Source of the DNA: Rhynchonema sp. JSB1_4
Taxonomy: Eukaryota > Nematoda > Chromadorea > Monhysterida > Xyalidae
Direction of reading: 5' to 3'
NCBI GenBank assembly: GCA_030248065.1
Contig: JASAMV010002688.1
Location: 124,001 to 188,000 of the forward strand
DNA: 64,000 nt
Position numbers and translations under genes: made by a program. The stretch's first letter is position 1, and each line of letters opens with the position of its first letter. This document shows, piece after piece, positions 1-11,217 of this stretch. Under the pieces are notes generated by a model that worked only from the letters and a program-made list of their open reading frames with translations, searched no databases and had not been told where the DNA came from.

Positions 1-3000
1 GCGATCTAGTCACCATCGGCGGTCGAAAGTATGCGATCGTAACCCGTCAACATCGATTTCGCGATCAATCAATACTTCATATATCTGATCATATCCAAAG
101 TTGCCGATTTCATCAGTGAACCGATAACAGGTGATCTCACGTGCGAGCGTCGCTTGCGACTGCAAACACATCATCCCGTCGTTCGTCAGAATCTGTGATA
201 AGCGCCTAAAGGGTGGCCGGTACAGTGCGATTGCAAGAAACTGTTGAAAGCAACTTTTGACACACACTCGGATATCTCCGAGCGAGAGACGGCATGGAGA
301 TGGATCCCTTCAATCAGCAGTCAGCTTCGTCATCACACAAACACATTCCTGCAGATATGGTTGGTTCGAGTTGCGGGTGGCTGAAGTCTATGGAAACTGA
401 ATGTCATTGGGGCTGATGGTACAAATGTCGCGGCTGTTCTCCAGCTAGCTAGCAATCTGTGCATCGTTTGGCAGTTATAAGAACTCCGACATATTATGGT
501 ATTCATATGAGCACCGAAACTTCCCAAAAAGACCAGTTAAGAACGTGAAAACCAGTGCAATCACATAGACCTTACATCCAATAAAACTTTTTTTTGTACT
601 GGGCACGTGGAGCAAAAGCTCAGACCAAGCCAGGCTCCCTGGCTAGTCTAGACTAGACGATGTATTGATTTCGCTTGAGATGTCGGTGTCCACAGATTTC
701 AACAACTAGACTGGGCCTCCTCAGATTCGAGCGTAGTGACAATGGCAAATTGAAGACGCCTTAAGGAGTGTGTCCTACGTCGCCAACCCCCTGTTTTGTT
801 GGCTCTTCTGTGAACAACCAATGTGTACAATTGATCCAACACAGATCATAGAACCTATCCATCAGAATTACAGCTGTAATAATTTTGTGCTTGTTATGTT
901 GAATGCTCAGACTGCTGCATGCAAGCAAACCAGAAGTTGAATCGTTTGGAATGAGTTACCAGGTATCATGGCCGCTCTATAGCATTGTGCCATGGTTGGT
1001 AGTGTCCGGCAGGCAGCCGACCGTGGTTTGCGTAACATGCCGTGGTCGTTTTCAACTGGTCACCATACATTTCATTGCGTCTACTTTCGGTGAGCCATGC
1101 GGCAATGGCAGTGTCGCAAAAAACGCATCGATATCGATGACCACCACCGTCCATTATAGTCTTCGTAACTCTGCATCAGGCTTGTATATTCATATCGTCA
1201 ACTCAGACCGTACTGTAATGTCGTCAACTTCGATGGTCGCGGTGTTTGTGCGCTGCGCATATTTTGTCGCTAGTCGTGTATTTCTGTCGCTCATCTGGGG
1301 CTGTAATATTGTCGTGGCTTCAAATGCACGCAAATCTTGTGCATTACGGCCTGTACGCACATTATGGCCTGAATTGACGACCAAAGTTGACGACTTCAGT
1401 TGACGACTAAACTATTAGCCGCAGTGTGTGTTTGTCAGCTGCGTGGCTTGTTCACTGTGTGCTGAGCTTGTTGCCTGCTTTGACTTCGAACAGGAGTTTC
1501 CCTGCGTCTGTAACCAGCCCCCCAGGAAAAAAAGAAACGCGCCTTAAAAATGCATGAGGCAACGAAATTAGAAATTTACTAATATAATGTTGGTGTTTCT
1601 GCATTCAGGACACTTGTCAAAGCATGCATACGTGCAGGGTAACATATTCGTGTTTTGCCGGCTTTCGTTGATTTATCTTTGTCCAAATTGCTGTTCTCAA
1701 AAAACGTCTGCAGGTAGACATGCCAATGCATGATTTAAAAAATGCGAGACAGGTGCTGGATATGCTGTGTTTCATGCCCCAGTTTTTCTCAATGACATCA
1801 GATGAGTTCAAGATCAAATCAGCAGGTTAGAAATCGTACACCGGCGCCTTGTAAGAGCAACGCAAAAACGTCTCTCGCTTTCGTTTCATTGAACTTTCGT
1901 TATCTAAAGGGATGGTCGTCTTTGCATGTATTTTGCATGATACGCACACTGGTTGAGAAATAACAAAACAAGACCTCAACGATCTGAAATGACGATAACC
2001 CATAATGTGCCGTTCTTGTGCGTTGCCGTGTTTCCATCAGTGTGGCCCCAGACAAAGAATTTTGTTCAGATTGACGTCTTCAGATTTTGCTCTCGCGAAT
2101 GAAAGGGAACATTACACTCGACGTAGATTACGCTACGGATCGTTTTTTCAATAAAAAATTCCAGCACTTTAGCAAATCCGTCGGTAATTTTTAATCAGTC
2201 ATTGTTATTGTTAGTGACAGGTGAGTCCTAAAAGTAATTATTCCTGCATTCTAATTATATCCTGAAAACAGTCCTTGTGAGGTCCTTCGTCCGCTGACTG
2301 CCTAATCAATCACAAATGGTCGCTAATCCATAGAATCATGACTTTATTTGCACATAACCCTCAAGGGGCCGTGTTAGTGGTGTGTTTCACTTCAATCTGA
2401 TGTGGGACGTTTTTCTTACACAAATACCCACTTCTTCACAGCTCGTTCGGTTGGGGAAAGTTTATGACGCGCCAATAGCCCGCACAAGCGAACACTAGGC
2501 CAATATGACGAAAAGAAAGACAGCCTTTTCTGACAATGGGGATCTTTCTGCCGATGTGCTCTCCACATGTAATAAAACACGTGTGTGCACAATGTGTCTG
2601 CAATAAAACATCAGCCAGCGATAGGCAGTTGACATTTTATGTTACGTTTTGCCGCAGCACACATACACAAAGATTCAAATGCAAATAAACGCCCACCAGG
2701 TATGCTCGTTCGAAGTCCTTTTGGCTGGTTGTGTATATTATAGTCATATTGTGGGCAATATTTTTATTATTACACGAAGAGTGTGGCCACACAAACTCTG
2801 CCTCAGACCGCCACGGGATCGGGGCTTCATTTGAAGGAAAGGAGGGATCGTTGACTGTGTTCAGATGAGCAGCGATGTTCTGACAAGTCTGATTATTCTC
2901 AAAGCTTCGTATTTGCGTTTGGTGAAAACTAAAAAGGCACGGAATTCTAATGGGCATAACACACTTATACATACTAGCAGCAGACACCAAGGAACATTTT

Positions 3001-4093
3001 ATCTTTATCACCAAAAATTAACACCAATCAGGACAGAACTACATAGATTGTTTATTTGTTTATTTGACAAAGCTAATAGTTGAAATCGACAGGGCTTGTT
3101 GCAGTCCAGCATTCATACAACGGATCACATTTTCAGTGTTTCGTTATGCAAATCTAGTGTCAGTCAGCTGCCTTTTCAATCCGATGAATACTGTCCAAAT
3201 GTACTCGCATTGTACGTAGGCTTGGGTTGATGTTGCCTGACCATACGCCTGCTGAGCAGCTGGGGGGACGTTCCCCGCAACTTTTCCAAATCTGCCCACT
3301 TTTGATAAATCCGCATATCTTTCCTTCAACACACGCTCCACCGGAAATGCACTACGTTTTGCATGTCGTATGTATACATGTAGATCACAATTGTAGTGCA
3401 GTGCACAAACATGCACACCTGCATTTGTATACATGGCCCAACACTTTTGAGTGTTTGCTGTGCACATGCCTATGCATGCCTGTGTGATAACACTACAACC
3501 GAACTAAACTCATTGTAGTGTCAACTACGTAGTACATCTGAACATACAATGTATACCCACCTTAGTACACCACCAGCGAAGCACTCTCTGATTAGAGCGC
3601 TGGGTCGGGGAGTTTGTACAGCATGTGGCCAGTGAACACGCAAGCCTCGCAATATGAAATTTTGGGTACCAACTTTAATATGCTGATCGTTCGGCACATT
3701 ATGCGTACATGCCGTGCACGAACTCAAGCTAGGTACCCGAGAAAACTGAACTTTGAGATCTGCATGCATGCTCAGCCTTCGGCCGCGCACACATTTGCCT
3801 TAGGAAACAGCCATATTTGATTTCCGTATGCCCGCACACACAGATGCACGCACGCAAACGCACAGCGGTGGTACCAAAGTCGCGCAAATGCACTCGCGGG
3901 AGAGGGGTACTGCTGTTTGGGACCCTGGCAGCTGGCTGTCAACTAATAATATGATCTTTTTTGGAAATTAACTGACAGAAAGATGTTGGGCCATTCGCTT
4001 TTCATTCACAAACTTCAGAATGTGATGCCATCGTATGGCAGGGAAATGACAAGACCGGCAAACAACAGAATCGGGGACATACAGTCTAATTTA
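1..4093. other. No supported gene; left intergenic or intronic DNA
   Basis: I find no exon chain here that I can tie to a protein family. The open frames are isolated and lack convincing splice sites. The most coding-like piece is on the minus strand at 10-196. There an acceptor-like TCACAG precedes a frame of about 60 codons ending in TGA, with fairly even codon use and a possible internal donor (GTGAGA). I do not recognise its product. A 166-codon frame at 903-1403 (+) is overlapped by minus-strand frames of similar quality, so it carries little weight. The rest is ordinary AT-rich sequence with short CATGTATGTA-type runs. Confidence 0.4.
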
Positions 4094-4101
4094 CTCAGAA
4101 G

Positions 4102-4829
4102 CAGGGTTGTTTCAAAAAAAAAAAGTGGTTAATTAAAAAATTTTTTTTTTAAAAAAAAAATTTTTTTTTTGAAACTCAGATTTTGCTTTTTTTTTTTAAT
4201 AAAAAAAAGTTGCCCAAAAAGGGCTGAAATGTCCAAAAATGGCCTTTTTCGAGGCCAAAAATTGGCACTTTTTTCCTGTGGACGGGACAATTTTTCCAAA
4301 ATCGCGCCTGCGGCGCCCTGTATTGTCCCCAAATCCGTACAGGGATGCGCGGGGCTGGTCTTTTATAGTGATGTGGCACCGATAATGTACTACTGCATGC
4401 TACTACACATGTATATACATAGGTCTGGTGCAAAACCGGGCGCGCAAAGTCGATCTGACACGCAAGATTTGGGCTGTAATCGATATTTTGATGGTCGTAT
4501 GTCAGATATACGGCATTAGATGCATTAAAATACGTTGTACGGCATGCTACAATACATTAGAGTAACATCGTTAGTCAACATCAACCTCAGACTGGTAGAA
4601 GACCATAGAATCTGCACAATACTACCGGGTGTCACCGCACAAGTTGGGTCTCTGGCGAAAATTTTTCAATTTTTGAAAAATATGTTGGATCGATTTCATT
4701 TGTCCTGAAACGTCGTTTGCAACACCTTTTCTAATAAAAAAAATTTTCGTCAAAAAAAAAATCAAAAAAAAAAAATTTTTTCTTAAAAAAAAAAGCTCGT
4801 TAATAAAAAAATTTTTTTTTTCAACCCTG
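4102..4829. mobile_element. hAT-type non-autonomous element upstream of UBL3
   Basis: This 728-bp element starts CAGGGTTG and ends CAACCCTG, typical hAT inverted termini. It is flanked by a perfect 8-bp target duplication, CTCAGAAG, at 4094-4101 and 4830-4837. The subterminal parts are long A and T runs that are mutually inverted. The interior has no transposase frame, so it is non-autonomous. Its right end lies 94 bp before the UBL3 start codon, so it probably sits in that gene's promoter or 5' leader. Confidence 0.9.
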
Positions 4830-4923
4830 CTCAGAAGTCATGACGTTGCTACCTAGAGACATACCTTGGGTATACCCACCTATACCTGGCTAGAACTGGT
4901 CCACAAGGATCGATCAGGTAGCC

Positions 4924-7082
4924 ATGACAAATGTTGAAGACCAAGAGCCCCGGGTCATCTTGCCAACATCTTGCAAAGTGTCGACTAAGATTAAAAAACC
5001 GGATAAATAAATTACAAAAAAAACTTCAAAATTATTTTATCTCTACAGATCAACCTAAAATTGATTCTGGTCAGCGGTCGTACCAAGGAGTTCCTCTTCT
5101 CACCGACCTCATCTGCGAACGACATTGCTCAGCACGTTTATGATAACTGGCCTGAAGGTTGGCTGATGATGTTTCATTAGGCACGTATGTAGTTGCGATT
5201 TTGCAAGTGCATACTCTCCAGGTTTGGACCGATGCTTTATACTAAAGTGGGATTAGCAGGCTTTGGGCTTTAGTCACCCTGTGTAGCGTGGATGGAATTT
5301 CTTTGCTGATGGTTTTCGAACATGACATTTCAATCATCCTCATATTATGGCGATTCACATTTCGCCTTTCAGAATGGTCAGATGAAAAAGTTGACACTGC
5401 ATCGGTGCTCAAGCTCATCTATCACGGCAGATTTCTGCACGGCAGCGTCACTTTAGGAGGTTGGCATCTGGGTTTCGTATTGCGTGAAATGATTATGGCT
5501 CAATTCGTCTTACAAAGGAGTTACGTGTGGCATGCATGAAATAACTGCTACCGTTTCCCGCGTTCATTGAACGGCCGGCCCTCATTACAACAAAATAATG
5601 GTCGTCGACATTGTCTAACCATATATGCGTCAACTACGTTACAATTAGCCGTTGTGTTGTGCGAAAAAAACATTTTCTGAAGTACTTCATGATAAACGAA
5701 GAATTCGAATTAATTTTCTTAATATCCTTAAAGCGGCCCGCCGCTATTGCTTTTTGGTTTTCGACCTCGGTTATTTCATCGTTTGTTGGCATCGAGATCA
5801 AGAACATTAGTTTTGACGAACTTTACCAAAGTGGCGATTACCCGCCAAGATGGCCTATCGATAACAAAACTGTCCGATACTGACGCACATTTGCACATGG
5901 TGATCAGGAATTACAAAAGAAATTCAAAATCACTGGGGGCAGTGGGTTATAGTAGCCCGATAAAACATTAGATCTTTTGTGAATGACAAATGGACAATGC
6001 TGCTGACCGACACAAAGACACATGACCGACACAGGATTTAACCGAAATTTCAAGGGCGGTAATTTGAAGAATAAATTAAAAAATTATCAAGCGGAGGGAG
6101 TGGGTCAAAGTTGGAAATTCAAGATTTAATGCACATTATCGTGGTGGACAGGGATGGTGGACATTCAGCAACTGTTTCGAAAATGGTGGAGTTTGGATTG
6201 GACAGAGATGGTGGACATTCGACAACTTTTGCGAATCTTCGACGGAGATGGCGCTTCAAAAGTTTATATTCAGTCCATACCGTCGCCATGTGGGCCAACT
6301 GTCTCCAACAGCTTTTCACCGAAACAAGTTTTGAGAATGGTGGACGGAGATACAAGTGTCGAGAATGTTGGACGGAGATGGTGGACATTCGAGAACTTTA
6401 CCGCTCACCTGATGATTCACTCGTTCCGTGCCACTCGGATACAACCCAACTTGAAACAACCCGAATCTGAGTGGAGGAACATGTTTCGAAATTTTTCGAA
6501 AATGTGTCCGGTCCAGCATGTGTCGGTCAACAGCAGCACGCGACAAATGTTTTGTCAACCTACCGTAACGCGCCGCCTATACCACACCTCAGTGATTTGA
6601 ATTTTCCTTTGGAAATCCTGATTTCCACGCTCAGATAGTGCGTCAATATTGGGGTGATTTGTTCCCGAACGGCCATGTTGGTGGATAGATTTTGATGGGT
6701 AAACGTTAGTTTGGTGAAGTTATTGAAGGTTAATGTTCTTCATCCCAGTGCCAACTAACGATTAAAATAAAAAAACTGAGGTCCAAAATCCAAAAAACAA
6801 TAGCGACGGGCCCGGATTAAGTCAGTCACGTGAGCAAGACAATGTTTCAGCCCTGAGTCTGCCGATGGCCAAGACAACCGTGATGCATCTGGTGGCCAGA
6901 GAAAACCTTCCTGAACCAAACTCTCAAGGTACATGCGGGTTCGAAATCATTATCTTCAACAGTGCTTGTTCTCCCGGATATATACAATTCAAATTACCAT
7001 ACGACTTATACTAATTATTTTTTCAGACAACCTGAAAAAATCCAAGTCAAGCTGCTGCCGATGCTGCTGTACAATATCATGA
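4924..7082 (+). CDS. UBL3: Ubiquitin-like protein 3 / membrane-anchored ubiquitin-fold (MUB), complete
   Basis: Five exons are 4924-4953, 5049-5157, 5373-5459, 6851-6928 and 7027-7082. Every junction is GT-AG and the phases agree, giving 119 residues; human UBL3 has 117. The core reads LKLILVSGRTKEFLFSP, then DNWPEG, LIYHGRFLHGSVTLG, and KTTVMHLVARENLPEPNSQ, which is diagnostic of UBL3. The C-terminus has a cysteine cluster (SSCCRCCC) and ends CTIS, a CaaX box with Ser last. Known family members are prenylated at this box and held on membranes, where they act in E2 binding and in protein sorting to extracellular vesicles. The first exon (MTNVEDQEPR) is short and is the least certain part; it was chosen because it restores phase and length. 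Intron 2 carries TGATGTTTCA 9 bases after its donor, and intron 3 ends AATGTTTCAG. A candidate poly(A) signal lies at 7742-7747. Confidence 0.93.
6133..6400. repeat. Imperfect tandem repeat in UBL3 intron 3
   Basis: The phrase GGACGGAGATGGTGGACATTC recurs in whole or in part at about 6140, 6200, 6240, 6340 and 6370, with diverged spacers. The repeat keeps frames open on both strands. I read those frames as a by-product of the repeat, because they bridge no UBL3 exon and match no family I know. Confidence 0.55.
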
Positions 7083-7741
7083 AACATCACCCTGTCTAGC
7101 TGCCACACACGCGCATCGTTTTCCAATTTTCTCTTTCCTTTCTTTTTTGCAATATCTTAACGTGTGAAGAACTCCATTTTCCATATTCTATATTCCATTT
7201 GTTGTCATTTTGAAATTACAACTGACGCTCTATGCTTTCGCCGAATGCTTGCTGCGCGAAGTTAAAATATTGCATCTGAAGCAGGTTGGTTGGCTGAAAC
7301 TTGTTTGGTATTTGTTATCCTCAACAATTGTCTATTAATTCCTCTTTCTTTTTTACAACGTTTTTAATATGCTTCTTGTCATATATGTACAAACTTTGGT
7401 CTTCGAGTTTACAACACTGTTCAGTTTGCCCTTCTCTCTTTCCATGTGATTGGTCATTGAGTGAGACTACTGCGGTATATGATTTCCTTCATCTCGACTA
7501 ATGATAATTATGATTCAAAAGTGGCATTTTTTATTTCTGTTGATTTCACTACTATTGTCGTTCTATAGACTAATGGTATAGTCCATCCACCAGCTCATGG
7601 CACTTTGTGTTGCTGCTGGCTGGTTTGTTCCCTTCCTCCACGTTGTAATGAAAGAGAAATTGAGAGTGTCCGATTTTGCAAACAAACTAAAAAAATAACA
7701 AAATGTGTCGAAAAAGATTGCATTCAATCAAATTTAAAGTT

Positions 7742-7747
7742 AATAAA
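7742..7747 (+). terminator. Candidate poly(A) signal of UBL3
   Basis: AATAAA lies 660 bp after the UBL3 stop in AT-rich DNA. It is the first canonical hexamer I noticed downstream on this strand. No transcript end is visible from sequence alone. Confidence 0.35.
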
Positions 7748-7749
7748 AT

Positions 7750-10700
7750 TAAATTAAAATCAGTAAAACACGTCGATTTCATAAAAACCACAATCTAGGA
7801 TCAAAAATAATTTTTTTCGGAAACTCAATTTCTCTTTCATTAGAACGTGGAGGAAGGGAACAAGTTGGCCAGCAGCATAACAAAGTGACATGAACTGATG
7901 GACGGACTATACAGTGGTCAACTCTCGTCGTCAACTCAAGCAGCCCTAAATGCGTGCCATACACCGGAATGGACGACAAGTATCGACGATCTGAGTGGAC
8001 CACAGTACTATAAGACCACTGTAAGGTAACTTTCATGCTTTTAAAAACTTTCCGGAGGAATTTCCGAGCCACTCGATAAGTGAAAAATAGGTTGCGATGT
8101 GCTGTGCTTCCCTGTTGTACATAACACAAGTCCAACAAAATTTTATATCAAGGCACCGAGTTTTATCTTTGCTGTATATATTTCTGTACAATTTGAAAGT
8201 TTCTTTAACGTCGTTTGTTGTGTATAATTTTAAAGAAAGGAAACAACCAATCTTTCATTGCTTGCTTTACATTATTGTTGCTGTGCGTGTGCGGTATTGA
8301 AAGTTGCCAAAAGATTACGTAATTGGTCCGGTCAGAAACCTGCTACGTTAGGTCAGTCACTTGAGGGCGTTTTCTTTGTTCGCTTTTCTTGATGAAACAT
8401 CAGGCAAGACAGCAAAGGTATCATAATATCCTGCTGCGAATCCATGTTAAAAGTCACAGTACAGGTTATCCTGACCGTAAGTTGTTGATATTTCACTTGC
8501 GAATGTTGCTGTCCAGCCCATCGGTGACATACCTAGTATCTGACCGAACTAATTATCGTGTATCAATACATTGAAATTACGGATCAGCTCACGCCGATCA
8601 GTGAAAAAAAAAATTATCTTTGTTGCTTCGGTAATTCGTTATTGGTCTTTTAATTTCAAATTTCTGGGGCAATTTTGTATGCATTTGAGATATATTGGCA
8701 ACAGAATAAGGTCAATTGGTGAATGATAATAGACGAAAGCTTTTCAACGCAGAATTCGGTTCAAAACACGTTCACAAAGTTGCTTTTTCGGTCATTTTTT
8801 CCTGCAACGCTAGTGCATGTGATACGATTTTTCGAATATTTTGTATAAAGTTTACCATAATTTATGATATTCGAGTTATTTCAATGAAGCCGATTGCTCG
8901 TATTGTGTTTCATTTTGTCATATTATGTTGAGAAATTTAAAGCTGAAATGAAATTTGAGACAAAATAGGAAGCGGACGAAAAAGGCCAATCGTTTGGTCA
9001 ACGCGCGGTTCGAAATAAGAACGTCACACGATTGGTTGACAGACACAGACTTCTGCATAAAAGCAATTTTCACAAACAATCACCCAAAACGAACAATGCG
9101 ATGCTAGCGCATGACATTCTGATGTCAGCGATTGAACACATCATCGTTGTAATAATATGTTACTCAGTGTTTTGTAAACGTGCCAAGTTTTTTGCCCGCG
9201 CTTGTTATGTTGTTGTGTGGTTGCCAGCGCAGGTACAGTACAAACTTGGTTTGTGTTACCGCGTATCGATCTACGGTACATGCAGCTAATGTTGCACTGC
9301 TTCACCGCGTTGTTACTGGCGGCCACACAAAAGCATCCCAAAACACGCACACGCCGCGAGGGCTGAGTTGGGCACAGCCCTGTGAGTGCACAGGGTCTAT
9401 GTGGCCATGTAGGAGCCAGGAGGAACCCACACGCTGCCATGCGCTGTATGTACATACATGTGGCCGGGCAGGGACTATAGCTGCTGCCATAAGCACAAGA
9501 CAGGCAGCAAGATATATGGCCCAGGCCAGAGCACACATAAGGCTGTTGTGTGCAGCAAGACGCCCTATGTATGTGTGTGTGTGTGGCTTCGGTATATGTA
9601 CATACGTGCCTGCCCTGCATCCCTGCACTGCTGCTTGCTTCACGTCTGTGTACACATACACGCAGCAATGTATGTATGTGCTGTAAATGTCCCACATGTA
9701 CATACGCACATCAGAGCGTTCAGAGCTGCTGCTGCTGCTGCTATACGGCCTACATACACTCTGCCGTCTCGACTGGATGTGGGATTGGTTAGGGGGTTAC
9801 TGGGAGACACAGAGCAATGGGCGTGAAGCACGAGCAGAACTTCAGGATGGTCAGACATGATCAGTTTCGGCCTCATATTTGTCTGGCCACGGCTGGCGTT
9901 CCATGCCGTTCAGTGCGAGTCTGTTTTCCTCCACCCATATCTCGACCCCCTCGCGCAATCCCCGTGTCCATCCCAGTCCTATACCCGGGCATATAGCGCA
10001 GATGTGTGCCCGCTCAGCATCAACGACCGAGTGCGCACACACAACACATAGGCCCCCAATGCTTTGCTATGGTCTGTCTATGTATGTGCCCGTTGTGTAC
10101 GTTTCGTGCCGGCCTGTGTTAGCATATGCGTCTATGCGTGCACACATGCTGGCTGCCATAGCTGCTGTATATGTCCGATACATTTGTGTGCTGCTTGATA
10201 GCGCTCCGTGCTTGCTGTATTGGTCACCCGTTTGTTGGGTATAGCACCAACCGTGACCCGCTAGCTTTAGCCATAGCCATATAGCCACAGCTAGAGCTAT
10301 AGATTGCGCACGCACGCATGTACAGTAATACTGGTCTGTATGACCAGGCTGGCACAAGCATTTTTACCGATTTTGTCGATTTTCATAGAAGTTCGCGGAT
10401 TTCTGCCAATTCCATGAGCAACTGGTCTGCGAAATCCAGGAAAAGTCACACGATGTTTAAAACATTAGTGTTGTTGCGACGCACTGACTGCTTTTTGCTT
10501 CCACGCGGCGTGGTCTCTCTCTTCTTTTTGAATTTCGCGCGCTCTGGGTCATCTCGGTCCACTGACGATCCCCCGGGCCGGCCAGAGATTTAAGATCGGC
10601 GGCTGGGGCTGACCAAAACACTGGCCCGTCCCGAGTCTGAGGTCGGCCCGGCACGATGTTGGGGTCAAATCTTTTAATGGTCTGGTGAAAAACCAAAATT

Positions 10701-11217
10701 TTCTTGGGGAAGCACGCGTTAGTTTTTATGAGTCGGTTTCGGTTCTTGTAAACCGGGTCCACAAAAATGTGCATATGAAGTCTGCGCGAAGAGCATTTTT
10801 TGGAGATTTTTGGTCAAAAAAGGCTTTGGCTTGACGTTTGAGCAATTTCGGGCCGGGTCTTGCTTGCCGGCAAGTCCGGCTCGGCTCGGCCCGAACGCCG
10901 AACCTCTAAAAAATCTCCGGCCCGGCTCCGATGCGCTTGCTGTTCCAGCGCATGGTTTCTGCCGCTGTTGCTGCTCAGCTGCATTTGTGCACTCGTTCAT
11001 CGAACGCAAACACTCTTCTGTCTGTTTTCAGCTGTTGAAATTGCAAACAACGATTATACAGCCCGCCAGAGCCAGACGTGTTTAATTAACAACCCCGCCC
11101 CGATTTCTTCTGACATTTGTGCCTGTCGCCTGTGCGGTTCGGTCTTCGGTTACCTATTCTTCACTCCGACCCGTGTGAAGTCCGATCCTCAAAATTCCCC
11201 GTCGCGTTCGTACAACA
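7750..11217. other. Intergenic region between UBL3 and the HMG gene, no gene seen
   Basis: About 3.5 kb without a supportable gene. From about 9.2 to 10.35 kb the sequence is richer in G and C and full of CATGTATGTACATAC-like and GTGTGTG runs. These hold long frames open on both strands, but the predicted peptides are Cys/His/Thr-rich junk. At about 10570-10590 and 10907-10926 there are short inverted GC-rich blocks built on CCGGGCCGG, possibly a decayed element. The 5' leader and promoter of the HMG gene should lie at the right edge, but I cannot place a start site. Confidence 0.5.

Noticed and set aside
903..1403. 166-codon open frame on plus
   Set aside because: No family resemblance, competing minus-strand frames of similar length, and no neighbouring exons with matching splice sites.
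6111..6600. Overlapping frames of 119 and 148 codons with repeated DGGH/EMVDI words
   Set aside because: They lie in UBL3 intron 3 and arise from a tandem DNA repeat read in two frames.
9141..9709. Long antisense frames up to 184 codons
   Set aside because: GC-richer low-complexity DNA keeps all frames open. The peptides are Cys/His-rich without a domain, and frames on opposite strands overlap completely.
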